From Erythrobacteraceae bacterium (GTDB lineage Bacteria > Pseudomonadota > Alphaproteobacteria > Sphingomonadales > Sphingomonadaceae), in the NCBI GenBank assembly GCA_947479055.1, contig CANJYE010000024.1, positions 1 through 45,524 of the forward strand: a DNA stretch of 45,524 nucleotides, given 5' to 3'. Each line of letters begins with the position of its first letter. Positions within the stretch are counted from its first letter, which is position 1. This document shows positions 34,748 through 43,187 of the stretch, in pieces. Below the pieces are notes generated by a model. The model made no database searches. It was not told where the DNA came from and saw only the letters and a program-made list of their open reading frames with translations. The position numbers and the translations under genes were made by a program.

Positions 34748-36727
34748 ATGTCCAGCATGGTCCGCACTTCCCTTGTTGCGCTGCTGTTCGCCCCGCTGCT
34801 GTCGGCATCCGCGCCGGCCCCGGCGCTGGGCGAAGCGCAGGACGACACGCAGTGGGACATCGCGCGGGCATCGCAGCTGGCGAACGGGCCGGGCCTGATG
34901 GTCAACGCGCTGCAACGCTGGGAAATGCTGACCGCATCACCCGGCTTCGGCTTTGCCGATTATTCGGGCTTCGTGCTGAGCTATCCGGGCCTGCCGGATG
35001 AAGGCAAGCTGCGCGGCTATGCCGAAGGGCGGCTGGAACAGGAAGCGGTCGAGCCATCCCGGATCACGGCCTTTTTCGATCGTTTCCCGCCGCTGACCAA
35101 CCCGGCCCGGGCGCGCTATGCGCTGGCGCTGGCTGCGCTCAACCGGCCCGAAGCGCTGGAAACGGCTCGCGCAGCATGGCGCGGCGGCAAGATAGGCGCG
35201 GCAAGCGAAGTGACGGTCAATTCCCTGTTCGGCGGAAGCTTCAGCCAGCAGGATCAGGACGCGCGGATGGACGCGCTGCTTTGGGACCGCGATTCGGTGG
35301 CGGCAACCCGCCAGTTCAGCTTCGTGTCGCCAGAAGCCCGGCAAGTGTTCATGGCCCGCCTTTCCGCCGTGCAGGGCGGAAATCCGGCGGCATTGGGGAT
35401 CGTGGTGCCCGACAGCGCCAAGGGCGATCCCGGCTATCTGTTCAACATCGCCCGCCAGTTGCGCAAGAGCGGGCAGACCCCGGCCGCCGCCAGCCTGCTG
35501 GCCACCCGCCCGCCGCTCACCCGCCTGCCGCTCGACCCGGCGGCGTGGGTGGAGGAACTGCTGGTCACTGCCCGCAACAGCGATGCCCGTTCGGCCCAGC
35601 GGATCGCCGCCTCGATCGATGATGCCTTCCCGGCCGGGGCCGACATCCGCAATTACGGCTTCGGCCTGCGCGATGATTACACCTCGCTGATGTGGCTGGC
35701 CGGAACCAGGGCGCTGTGGCAGCTGAACGAACCGGCCTCCGCCGCGCCGCTGTTCTACCGCTATGGCGCCGCCGCGCAGACCGGGCAGACCCGCTCCAAG
35801 GGCTTCTACTGGGCCGGGCTGGCGAGCGAGCGGGCGGGCGACAAGGCGGGCGGGCGGCGCTATTTCGAAATGGCGGCGGCCTATCCCGACCAGTTCTATG
35901 GCTTGCTCGCGCTGGAGCGGCTGGGCTTGCCCGTTCCGAATCTGACAAGCCGCCCAGACGTGGTCCCGACCCCGGCGGAACGTGCGGCCTTTTATTCCCG
36001 CCCGCTCACCGCCGCCGTGCGCGAAGCGGCCCGCAGTGCGCGCTGGACCATCTCGATCCGCTTCTTCAAGGAAATCGCCAACCAGGCCAGCAGCGCCAGC
36101 GACCACATGCTGGTGGCGCAATATGCGCAGGAACTGGGCCGCCGCGATCTTGCCGTGATCCTGGGCGAAGAAGCGCAGTCCAAGGGCTATCCCAATTTCG
36201 AGGCGATTTCCTTTCCGACCCTGCCGGTGCCGCAGGGCACCGACTGGACCATGGTCCACGCCATCACCCGGCAGGAAAGCCAGTTCGCCCAGAACGCCAT
36301 GTCGCATGCCGGTGCGCGCGGGCTGATGCAGCTGATGCCGGGCACCGCGCGCGAGCAGGCCGGGCGGATGGGGCTGAACTTTGCCCTCCCCGCGCTGATC
36401 GACGATGCCGACTACAACATGCAGCTCGGCGATGGCTATTTCGCGCGGATGCTGTCCTATTACAACGGCAGCTATCCGCTGGCGGTGGCAGCCTACAACG
36501 CCGGGCCTGGCAATGTGAACAAGTGGCTGGCCTATAATGGCGATCCGCGCAGTGGCGGGATCGACTGGATCGAATGGCTGGAACGAATCCCGATCTACGA
36601 GACCCGCAACTACGTCCAGCGCGTGCTGGAAAACGCGGCAGTCTATGAACAGATGCACCCGGACAAGACTCCCTATGGCAAGCCGCGCCCGCTCAGCCGC
36701 TTCATCGGTATCCAGAGCGCGCGCTGA
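34748..36727 (+). CDS. slt: Soluble lytic murein transglycosylase (Slt70-like)
   Basis: A 659-residue periplasmic enzyme that cleaves the MurNAc-GlcNAc bond with formation of 1,6-anhydro-MurNAc. It has a signal peptide (VALLFAPLLSASAPAPALG), a long helical superhelix of about 450 residues, and a C-terminal SLT domain. Catalytic Glu510 lies in ITRQESQFAQNAMS, followed by GARGLMQLMPGTA and the goose-lysozyme-like AVAAYNAGPGNVNKW. AAGGAG lies 12 bases before ATG 34748. greB starts 2 bases after its stop, heading a dense operon. Confidence 0.93.
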   Translation: MSSMVRTSLVALLFAPLLSASAPAPALGEAQDDTQWDIARASQLANGPGLMVNALQRWEMLTASPGFGFADYSGFVLSYPGLPDEGKLRGYAEGRLEQEAVEPSRITAFFDRFPPLTNPARARYALALAALNRPEALETARAAWRGGKIGAASEVTVNSLFGGSFSQQDQDARMDALLWDRDSVAATRQFSFVSPEARQVFMARLSAVQGGNPAALGIVVPDSAKGDPGYLFNIARQLRKSGQTPAAASLLATRPPLTRLPLDPAAWVEELLVTARNSDARSAQRIAASIDDAFPAGADIRNYGFGLRDDYTSLMWLAGTRALWQLNEPASAAPLFYRYGAAAQTGQTRSKGFYWAGLASERAGDKAGGRRYFEMAAAYPDQFYGLLALERLGLPVPNLTSRPDVVPTPAERAAFYSRPLTAAVREAARSARWTISIRFFKEIANQASSASDHMLVAQYAQELGRRDLAVILGEEAQSKGYPNFEAISFPTLPVPQGTDWTMVHAITRQESQFAQNAMSHAGARGLMQLMPGTAREQAGRMGLNFALPALIDDADYNMQLGDGYFARMLSYYNGSYPLAVAAYNAGPGNVNKWLAYNGDPRSGGIDWIEWLERIPIYETRNYVQRVLENAAVYEQMHPDKTPYGKPRPLSRFIGIQSAR

Positions 36728-36729
36728 CC

Positions 36730-37203
36730 ATGGAAGGCAATCCGATCACTCCGGCCGGGCTGGTCGCGCTGAAGGCGCGCTATGACCAGTTGCTGGGCCA
36801 GGAACGGCCGCGGGTCGTCGAGATTGTGAGCTGGGCCGCCGGCAATGGCGACCGCAGCGAGAACGGCGATTACATCTATGGCCGCAAGCGGATGCGCGAG
36901 ATCGACCGCGAACTGGCCCACCTCGCCCGCCGGATGAAGAAGGCCCGGGTGATCGACCCGGCCCAGCAGCCGGACCGGGGCCGCGCCTGGTTCGGCGCGA
37001 CTGTGACCATCGCCGATGAGAACGACAACGAACGCATCCTCACCTTGGTCGGGGATGACGAGCAGGACGCCACCACTGGCCTGATCGGCTGGAGCGCCCC
37101 GATCGCCCGTGCGCTGCGCGGCGCGGCGGTGGGCGATCTGCGCACCGTCCACCTGCCTGGCGGGGAAAAGCAGTGGGAAGTGGTGGCGATCGCCTATGGC
37201 TAG
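36730..37203 (+). CDS. greB: Transcript cleavage factor GreB
   Basis: A 157-residue factor that enters the RNA polymerase secondary channel and stimulates cleavage of backtracked RNA. The N-terminal coiled coil includes the acidic tip region AAGNGDRSENGDYIYGRKRM, and the GreB signature GLIGWSAPIARALRGAAVGD lies in the C-terminal FKBP-like domain. The distribution of basic residues (KRMREIDREL, RRMKKARVID) favours GreB over GreA. It starts 2 bases after slt, and its end overlaps the next gene by 8 bases. Confidence 0.9.
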   Translation: MEGNPITPAGLVALKARYDQLLGQERPRVVEIVSWAAGNGDRSENGDYIYGRKRMREIDRELAHLARRMKKARVIDPAQQPDRGRAWFGATVTIADENDNERILTLVGDDEQDATTGLIGWSAPIARALRGAAVGDLRTVHLPGGEKQWEVVAIAYG

Positions 37204-37699
37204 GAAGGTAGCCCTTTGTCTGGCTCTGGGCACGATGACAGCCCTCGCCACCCCACTCGCCGCGCGCGAAAGTCTCGGCGTTTTCGGCAGCTGGGGGGTT
37301 TTTCGTGATCCCGACGTCCCGCGCTGCTATGCCATCGCCATGGCCGAACCGAGCACTCTTGCGCGCGATTACCAGCCCTATGCCAGCGTCGGCACCTGGC
37401 CTACGCGGCAATTGCGCAACCAGCTCCACTTGCGCCTGTCGCGCCGGATCGCTGCTGCCCGGCCGATCACACTGGTGATCAGCGGGCAGCTCTTTGCCCT
37501 TACCGGCGGTGGCGGCGATGCCTGGGCGCAGGACAAACGGATGGACGCAGGCGTGATCGCGGCGATGCGTTCGGCCGGATCGATGACGGTCAGCGCAATC
37601 GATGCGCAGGGCAAGCGCTTCGCCAACACCTACGACCTGGAAGGCGCCGCCACTGCCATGGACGCCGCCACCGTGGGCTGCGCAAGGAGCAATCCGTGA
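37196..37699 (+). CDS. Secreted protein, possibly invasion-associated locus B-like
   Basis: A 167-residue exported protein with a signal peptide MARKVALCLALGTMTALATP. The mature start ARESLGVFGSWGVFRDPDVP with CYAIAMAEPS resembles the 'WGVF.....CY' pattern of small invasion-associated locus B family proteins; this is a visual likeness only. Two cysteines (in PRCYAIA and VGCARSN) could form a disulphide. The ATG lies inside the end of greB and its stop overlaps the GTG of the next gene, so translation is coupled on both sides. Confidence 0.7.
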   Translation: MARKVALCLALGTMTALATPLAARESLGVFGSWGVFRDPDVPRCYAIAMAEPSTLARDYQPYASVGTWPTRQLRNQLHLRLSRRIAAARPITLVISGQLFALTGGGGDAWAQDKRMDAGVIAAMRSAGSMTVSAIDAQGKRFANTYDLEGAATAMDAATVGCARSNP

Positions 37700-38433
37700 C
37701 CGAAGCCGCCGCCGACCTGTCCTTCGACCTCGCCATTGCCGACAGGGACCTGCCCGATCTGGCGGCGCGGCTGAAACGCGAAGGCCATCTGCGCGTCGAG
37801 AACGCCCTGCCGCCGGCATCGGCGCAGGCGCTCAACCACGAGCTTTCGACAACATCCTTGTGGAACCGCAGTTTCCATCAAGGCGGGACCGAGCGGCATA
37901 TCCACGCCGAGGAGCTCGCCCGGCTCAGCCCGGCGCAACGCACGGCAATCGAGCGGTTCGCCCTGATCGGGCCGGATGACGGCTTCTTCTTCCTCCATGA
38001 TGCCATCCGTATCGCCGAATCGGGCGAGGAACGCCTCAGGCGCGGGTTGCTGATCGACCGGCTGGTGGAAACCATCAACCAGGAGCGCAACATCGCCATC
38101 TTGCGCCGGATCACCGGGGAACCCGAAATCCGCTATTACAAGGCCGACGCCACCCGCTACAATCAGGGCGATTTCTGCGGGCTGCACAGCGATATGGCAC
38201 ATGACAAGAACCGCATTGCCGCCGTGATCTTCTACCTGTCCGAGCGCTGGGTGGCCAATTGGGGCGGTTTGTTGATGTTCCACGATGAACAGGGCGATAT
38301 CTGGCGCGCGCTGACCCCGCGCTTCAACGCCATGCACATGCTCAAGGTGCCCCAGCAGCATAGCGTTTCGCAGGTTTCGCAGCTTGCACCCTTCCCGCGC
38401 TATTCGGTGGCTGGCTGGCTCTACAGCGAGTAA
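37696..38433 (+). CDS. 2-oxoglutarate/Fe(II)-dependent oxygenase
   Basis: A 245-residue oxygenase of the prolyl-4-hydroxylase-like group. Metal ligands are His164-x-Asp166 (CGLHSDM) and His222 (QQHSVSQ), with Arg235 (FPRYSVAGW) placed to bind 2-oxoglutarate. The family-typical [15 protein letters not shown] precedes the HxD. The GTG start overlaps the previous stop as GTGA and has AAGGAG 9 bases upstream. Substrates could be a ribosomal or other protein or a small molecule; none can be named. Close to greB and rlmN, a role in translation is conceivable but unproven. Confidence 0.85.
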   Translation: MTEAAADLSFDLAIADRDLPDLAARLKREGHLRVENALPPASAQALNHELSTTSLWNRSFHQGGTERHIHAEELARLSPAQRTAIERFALIGPDDGFFFLHDAIRIAESGEERLRRGLLIDRLVETINQERNIAILRRITGEPEIRYYKADATRYNQGDFCGLHSDMAHDKNRIAAVIFYLSERWVANWGGLLMFHDEQGDIWRALTPRFNAMHMLKVPQQHSVSQVSQLAPFPRYSVAGWLYSE

Positions 38434-38473
38434 CTGGATAAATCCGCATCGCGCGCCTATATGCGCGACCTCT

Positions 38474-39718
38474 ATGACCGCTTCCGAACTCATGCCGATC
38501 CCGGGACATTTCGACCCGGTTCCCGTCCCGCGTGACGTCACGCCGCGCGCCGATGGCCGCGTCGACCTGATCGGTCTGCCCAAAAAGCAGATCGCCGAGC
38601 TGTTCGAAACCGCCGGGCTGGACGCCAGGCAGGCGAAGCTGCGGGCCAAGCAGGTGTTCCACTGGCTCTACCATCGCGGAGTGACCGAGTTCGAGGCGAT
38701 GACCGATATCGCCAAGACCATGCGCCCATGGCTGGCAGACCGCTTCGTCATCGGCCGCCCCGACATCGTCGAAGCGCAGCATTCCACCGACGGCACCCGC
38801 AAATGGCTGCTACGCACGGCCGATGGCCATGATTTCGAGATGGTGTTCATCCCCGATGCGGATCGCGGCACGCTGTGCGTATCAAGCCAGGTCGGCTGCA
38901 CGCTCAACTGCCGCTTCTGCCACACCGGCACGATGCGGCTGGTCCGCAATCTCACCTCCGGCGAGATCGTCGGGCAAGTGATGCTGGCCCGCGATGCGCT
39001 GGGCGAATGGCCGAAGGGCCGGATGGACGTGGCGGAAGACGAGGATGAGGCCGAATACACTGCCGATGGCCGCCTGCTGACCAACATCGTGATGATGGGC
39101 ATGGGCGAGCCGCTGTATAATTTCGACAATGTCCGCGATGCGTTGAAGCTGGTGATGGATGGCGACGGCCTCGCCCTGTCGCGCCGCCGGATCACCCTGT
39201 CCACCAGCGGCGTTGTGCCGATGATCGCCCGCGCCGGGGCGGAGATCGGCGTGAACCTCGCCGTTTCGCTCCACGCCGTGACCAAGGAAGTGCGCGACGA
39301 GATCGTGCCGATCAACCGGAAATACGGGATCGAGGAACTGCTGGAAGCCTGCGCCGCCTATCCCGGCGCGTCCAACGCCCGGCGGATCACGTTCGAATAT
39401 GTCATGCTGAAAGACAAGAACGACAGTGACGATGACGCGCGCGAGCTGATCCGCCTGATCAAGCGCTACAAGCTGCCGGCCAAGGTCAATCTCATCCCGT
39501 TCAACCCCTGGCCCGGCGCGATCTATGAATGCTCCAGCCCGGAACGGATCGCGCGTTTTTCCAGCCTGATCTTCGAAGCCGGCATCAGCGCGCCAATTCG
39601 CACACCGCGCGGACGCGATATCGACGCCGCCTGCGGCCAGCTGAAGACCAAGGCGGAAAAGATGAGCCGCGCCGAACTGGACCGGCTGGCCGACGAAAAG
39701 CAGGCCGCGCTCGGCTGA
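38474..39718 (+). CDS. rlmN: Dual-specificity 23S rRNA/tRNA adenine-C2 methyltransferase RlmN
   Basis: A 414-residue radical SAM enzyme methylating A2503 of 23S rRNA and A37 of some tRNAs. The [4Fe-4S]-binding motif is C142-x3-C146-x2-C149 ([11 protein letters not shown]). The C-terminal Cys387 (DAACGQL) is the residue that accepts the methyl group and resolves the intermediate. [13 protein letters not shown] and [15 protein letters not shown] are further RlmN signatures. ATG 38474 starts [13 protein letters not shown]; upstream codons overlap the oxygenase gene. It lies 40 bases after that gene and may share its transcript. Confidence 0.96.
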   Translation: MTASELMPIPGHFDPVPVPRDVTPRADGRVDLIGLPKKQIAELFETAGLDARQAKLRAKQVFHWLYHRGVTEFEAMTDIAKTMRPWLADRFVIGRPDIVEAQHSTDGTRKWLLRTADGHDFEMVFIPDADRGTLCVSSQVGCTLNCRFCHTGTMRLVRNLTSGEIVGQVMLARDALGEWPKGRMDVAEDEDEAEYTADGRLLTNIVMMGMGEPLYNFDNVRDALKLVMDGDGLALSRRRITLSTSGVVPMIARAGAEIGVNLAVSLHAVTKEVRDEIVPINRKYGIEELLEACAAYPGASNARRITFEYVMLKDKNDSDDDARELIRLIKRYKLPAKVNLIPFNPWPGAIYECSSPERIARFSSLIFEAGISAPIRTPRGRDIDAACGQLKTKAEKMSRAELDRLADEKQAALG

Positions 39719-39813
39719 GCGCAATTGCCGCTCCGTTCGCCTTTCCGGGTCATTTGCGGTTCAGGCGCGGGGCGTAGCCTTGGCTGATCGAAAACATCAG
39801 AAAGGCAAGACCC

Positions 39814-40188
39814 ATGCGCAAGCTCCTGATCGCCGCGACTCTCGCGACCGTCGCTTTGCAGGCCGTTCCGGCCCTGGCAGATCCGCCGCACTGGGCCCCC
39901 GCCCATGGCCGCCGGGCGCATGACAGCGAGATCTATGACAGGCACGGCCGCTATATCCACCCGCGCGTGATCACCCGTTCAGACCGGATCTGGGTCGGCC
40001 ATGACGGCCGCTATTATTGCCGTCGCGACAACGGCACCACCGGCCTGCTGATCGGTGCTGCTGTTGGCGGACTGATCGGCAACGAGGTCGCTGGCCATGG
40101 CGACAAGACCCTCGGCACCATCATCGGCGCGGTCGGCGGTGGATTGCTGGGCCGGGCAATCGACCGGGGCGATCTCCAGTGCCGCTGA
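39814..40188 (+). CDS. Exported glycine-zipper 2TM domain protein
   Basis: A 124-residue envelope protein with a signal peptide (MRKLLIAATLATVALQAVPA, cleavage near ALA-DP). The middle is rich in His, Arg and Tyr. A glycine zipper lies at about 77-115: GLLIGAAVGGLIGNEVAG, a short linker (HGDKTLG), then TIIGAVGGGLLGRAIDRG. Such domains insert into or associate with the outer membrane. GAAAGGCAAG precedes the ATG. No neighbour on either side suggests a pathway. Confidence 0.85.
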   Translation: MRKLLIAATLATVALQAVPALADPPHWAPAHGRRAHDSEIYDRHGRYIHPRVITRSDRIWVGHDGRYYCRRDNGTTGLLIGAAVGGLIGNEVAGHGDKTLGTIIGAVGGGLLGRAIDRGDLQCR

Positions 40189-40350
40189 ACTAACAAGGCG
40201 AACCGCCCGGAGTCCGCACTTTGCGCTTTCCTACAGGGCCGGCTTATGCTCCAAACCCGGACATATGACCGGCCCGTTCCATTCTCCCGAAAACGCCCAT
40301 TTCCCGCGCTTTTCCGCCTCCACAGGGGCCAATCCGGAAATTTTCCCTGA

Positions 40351-40368
40351 ACTGTGTCAACTGTGTCA
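40351..40368 (+). repeat. Perfect tandem 9-mer before the SDR operon
   Basis: ACTGTGTCA occurs twice in direct succession (40351-40359 and 40360-40368), 15 bases before the ATG at 40384. The region shows no clear Shine-Dalgarno. It may be a direct-repeat operator or chance. Confidence 0.45.
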
Positions 40369-40383
40369 ACCTTGGCTGCGCAG

Positions 40384-41148
40384 ATGAGCCGCCCGGCGGT
40401 GCTCATCACCGGCGGGGCCAAGCGGATCGGCGCGGCCATCGCCCGTCGCTTTGCCGGGGCGGGCTGGCATGTGGTACTGCATCACAACCGCTCGGGCGCG
40501 GAAGCGGAAGCGCTGGCCACCACCCTGCCTTCAGCCGAGACGATCCGCTGCGACCTGGCTGACAGCGATGCCGCGCTGGCGATGATCGAACATCTCGCCG
40601 CCCGGCTGGAGGACTGGCGGGCGCTGGTCAATTCGGCTTCGGTGTTCGGGCATGACAGCGTCCACGCGCTCGACCCTGCGGTCCATGCCGAAGCGATGCG
40701 GGTCAATGCGGAAACCCCGGCGCGGATGGCGCAGGCATTCCTGCGGCTCGCCCGTGCAAACGGGGGACGGCGGGTGATCGAGGTGCTCGACCAGAAGCTG
40801 GCAAATCCCAATCCCGATTTCTTCTCCTACACCATGAGCAAGCACGCGCTGGCCGCCACCGTGCCGATGCAGGCGATGGCGGCGGACGATCCGGCCGACC
40901 GGGTCTATGGCCTTGCCCCCGGCGCGATCCTGCCCAGCCATGATCAGACGGAGGAAGAGGCCGAACTCTCCCACAGGCTCAATCTGCTGGGCCGGATGAC
41001 CGGGCCGGAAGAAGTGGCGGATGCCGCGCATTTCCTGGCGGAAGGCTGGCTGGCCAGCGGCGGCATGGTCTATGTGGACAGTGGCCAGCATCTGCTGGCA
41101 CAGGATCGCGACGTGATTTACCTTGCCCGCGAAGGGACGCCTGCATGA
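40384..41148 (+). CDS. SDR oxidoreductase, pteridine-reductase-like (FolM/PTR1 type)
   Basis: A 254-residue NADPH-dependent reductase. The cofactor motif TGGAKRIGAAIARRF (9-23), with Arg14 and the later HHNRSG, resembles pteridine reductase and FolM. The catalytic Tyr149 and Lys153 are in YTMSKHAL. The typical family end (GPEEVADAAHFLAEGWLASG) is present. The start ATG 40384 lacks a strong ribosome site; a GTG at 40354 would extend it through the tandem repeat. Its stop overlaps the next start (ATGA). A role in pterin metabolism would suit its link to a molybdopterin enzyme, but this is inference. Confidence 0.82.
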   Translation: MSRPAVLITGGAKRIGAAIARRFAGAGWHVVLHHNRSGAEAEALATTLPSAETIRCDLADSDAALAMIEHLAARLEDWRALVNSASVFGHDSVHALDPAVHAEAMRVNAETPARMAQAFLRLARANGGRRVIEVLDQKLANPNPDFFSYTMSKHALAATVPMQAMAADDPADRVYGLAPGAILPSHDQTEEEAELSHRLNLLGRMTGPEEVADAAHFLAEGWLASGGMVYVDSGQHLLAQDRDVIYLAREGTPA

Positions 41149-41807
41149 AGCGGCACGCACTCACCACCCGCCTGTGGCACTGGCTCAACCTTGTGTGCCT
41201 TGCCGCGCTGTTCATGTCCGGCCTCAACATTTCGAACGCTCATCCCCGGCTTTATTGGGGCCACTGGGGCTTTGCGCCGGAGCAGGCCTGGCTGTTCCTG
41301 CCGCGCTTTCCCGGCTGGATGACGGTGCCGGGCCATTACAGCCTGGCCGAAGCCCGGCTGTGGCACCTCGCCTTCGCCTGGCCCTTCGCTTTTGGGCTGC
41401 TGCTGTTCATGCTCGCTGCCCTGGTCAACGGCCATTTCCGGCGCGATCTGGTGACGCGACTGGCCGAATGGCGGTGGAGCGCGATCCGCGCGGATGTGGC
41501 CAAGCACCTGCGACTCGACTTCGCGCATGAGGAGACGAAGTTCAATTTCCTCCAGAAGCTGGCCTATGGCCTCGTCATCTTCATCGCCCTCCCGCTGATG
41601 ATCGCCACCGGCCTCGCCATGGGTCCGGGCATGGACGCGAACTGGCCCTGGCTGGTGGATCTGTTCGGCGGAAGGCAGAGCGCCCGCTCCTTCCACTTCC
41701 TGATCGCCTGGAGCCTGTTCGGCTTCCTCCTGCTGCACATCGCGCTGGTGCTGCTGTCCGGCCCGGTCCGGCAATTGCGCGACATGATTACCGGGGGCGG
41801 AGCATGA
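41145..41807 (+). CDS. Di-heme cytochrome b (cytochrome b/b6 domain), membrane anchor
   Basis: A 220-residue inner-membrane protein with four main hydrophobic segments (about 10-30, 60-90, 135-160 and 180-205). Heme-ligand candidates are His12 (RLWHWLNL), a His in ARLWHLAFAW, and two His near ARSFHFLIAW and FLLLHIALVL, as in cytochrome b561 / Ni-Fe hydrogenase cytochrome subunits. It overlaps both neighbours by four bases (ATGA). It most likely passes electrons between the quinone pool and the following molybdoenzyme. Confidence 0.85.
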   Translation: MKRHALTTRLWHWLNLVCLAALFMSGLNISNAHPRLYWGHWGFAPEQAWLFLPRFPGWMTVPGHYSLAEARLWHLAFAWPFAFGLLLFMLAALVNGHFRRDLVTRLAEWRWSAIRADVAKHLRLDFAHEETKFNFLQKLAYGLVIFIALPLMIATGLAMGPGMDANWPWLVDLFGGRQSARSFHFLIAWSLFGFLLLHIALVLLSGPVRQLRDMITGGGA

Positions 41808-42544
41808 AGCGGCGCAGTCTTCTGGCGGGGCTGGCAGCGATGCTGGCGGGCGGATGCAGCAAGCTGGCACAGAGCGGGACGGGCACTTCCTTGCTGGGGG
41901 CAGTGGAAGGCTGGAACCGCAGCCTCCACGAAGTGCTCGGTCGCCGCACAGCCCTCGCGCGCGAATTTTCGCCCGCCGATATCTCGCCCTTCTTCCGCGG
42001 CAACGGTAGCACAGAAGTGGCGGGCAAAGCCTACAGGGTGCATGTCGCCAGCCAGTTCGTGGGCTGGCGGCTGGCAGTGACCGGCCTGGTCGAATATCCG
42101 CTGACGCTCTCGCTGGCGCAGTTGAAGGACCTGCCGCAACGGACCCAGATCACCCGCCACGATTGTGTTGAGGGGTGGAGCGCGATCGGCCAGTGGACCG
42201 GGCCCCAACTGTCCACCCTGCTCGATCTTGTTCGCCTGAAACCGGAGGCGCGCTATCTGGTGTTCCACTGCGCCGATACGCTGGACGGCGCGCCCTATTA
42301 TGAGAGCATCGACCTGATCGATGCCCTCCATCCGCAGACAATCATCGCCCATGCCCTCAACGGCCAGCCGCTGCCGGTCAGGAACGGCGCGCCGCTGCGG
42401 CTGCGGGTGGAGCGGCAGCTGGGCTACAAGCAGGCGAAATATCTGACAGGGATCGAAGCAGTCGCCAGCCTCGATCTGATCCGGGGCGGCAAAGGCGGTT
42501 ATTGGGAAGATCGCTCCGGTTACCAGTGGTATGCCGGGACATGA
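41804..42544 (+). CDS. Exported molybdopterin-dependent oxidoreductase (sulfite-oxidase fold)
   Basis: A 246-residue protein. It begins MKRRSLLAGLAAMLAGGCSK, a Tat-like twin-arginine signal; a Cys after LAGG suggests a lipoprotein, though the lipobox is imperfect. The conserved molybdenum-ligating Cys121 is in RHDCVEGWSAIGQW. YLVFHCADTLDGAPYYESID and NGQPLPVRNGAPLRLRVERQ, the latter before a GYKQAKYL-type Arg/Lys segment, are typical of the YedY/sulfite oxidase group. With the preceding cytochrome b it forms a pair comparable to MsrP-MsrQ, but the cytochrome is of another type. Substrate unknown. Confidence 0.87.
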   Translation: MKRRSLLAGLAAMLAGGCSKLAQSGTGTSLLGAVEGWNRSLHEVLGRRTALAREFSPADISPFFRGNGSTEVAGKAYRVHVASQFVGWRLAVTGLVEYPLTLSLAQLKDLPQRTQITRHDCVEGWSAIGQWTGPQLSTLLDLVRLKPEARYLVFHCADTLDGAPYYESIDLIDALHPQTIIAHALNGQPLPVRNGAPLRLRVERQLGYKQAKYLTGIEAVASLDLIRGGKGGYWEDRSGYQWYAGT

Positions 42545-42562
42545 GCCGCTAAGCGCGCCCGA

Positions 42563-43128
42563 ATGCTCGAAGCTTTCCTCACCTCCACTGCCGTCGTCGC
42601 CTTCGCCGAAATCGGCGACAAGACCATGCTGCTCGCCCTGCTGCTGTCCGCCCGGCTGCGCCAGCCGGTGCCGATCCTGCTCGGTATCTTCGTGGCAACC
42701 ATCGCCAATCACGCGATTGCCGCCTTCGTCGGCCAGCAGGTCACCGGCCTGCTCGATTCGCATCCCTTCCGCGTCGCCGTGGCGGTGGGCTTCATTGTCA
42801 TGGGCCTGTGGACGCTGATCCCCGACACAATCGACGACGACATGGAGGTCCAGCATCGCGGCAGCGCGTTCCTGACCACGCTGGTTGCCTTTTTCCTCGT
42901 CGAGATCGGCGACAAGACCCAGGTCGCCACCGTGGCGCTGGGTGCGCAGTTCCGCAATGTTGCGATCGTCGCTGCCGGCACCACGCTGGGCATGATGATC
43001 GCCAACGCGCCGGCCGTGCTGCTGGGCGAACGGCTGCTGGCCCGCGTCTCGCTCAACGTTACCCGGATGATCGCCGCCGGGCTGTTATTGCGCTGGGCGT
43101 GTGGGAGCTCTATGCGGTCCTGCGCTGA
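42563..43128 (+). CDS. TMEM165/GDT1-family transporter with a 3' frameshift
   Basis: A membrane protein expected to be 188 residues, of a family linked to Mn2+/Ca2+ transport. Both signature motifs are present: FAEIGDKTML near residue 15 and VEIGDKTQVATVAL near 114. The frame from ATG 42563 runs past the normal end to 43255, overlapping cfa by 68 bases and giving an atypical 40-residue tail. In the neighbouring frame the expected ending, IALGVWELYAVLR then TGA (43126-43128), is present. One base is therefore missing around 43080-43090 (in CTGTTATTGCG). Whether this is a mutation or a sequence error cannot be told. Confidence 0.82.
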
Positions 43129-43187
43129 GTGCACGGGCAACGCGATTTCACTTGCCCTTGGCGCGCGGCACCATAAGTTGCGCACTC

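Noticed and set aside
34937-36658. A 573-codon minus-strand frame opposite slt
   Set aside because: Antisense shadow; the slt frame has signal peptide and catalytic Glu.
40236-40275. Inverted repeat GGGCCGG ... CCGGCCC in the gap after the glycine-zipper gene
   Set aside because: Seven-base arms, 26-base loop and no T run; too weak in GC-rich DNA to call a terminator or operator.
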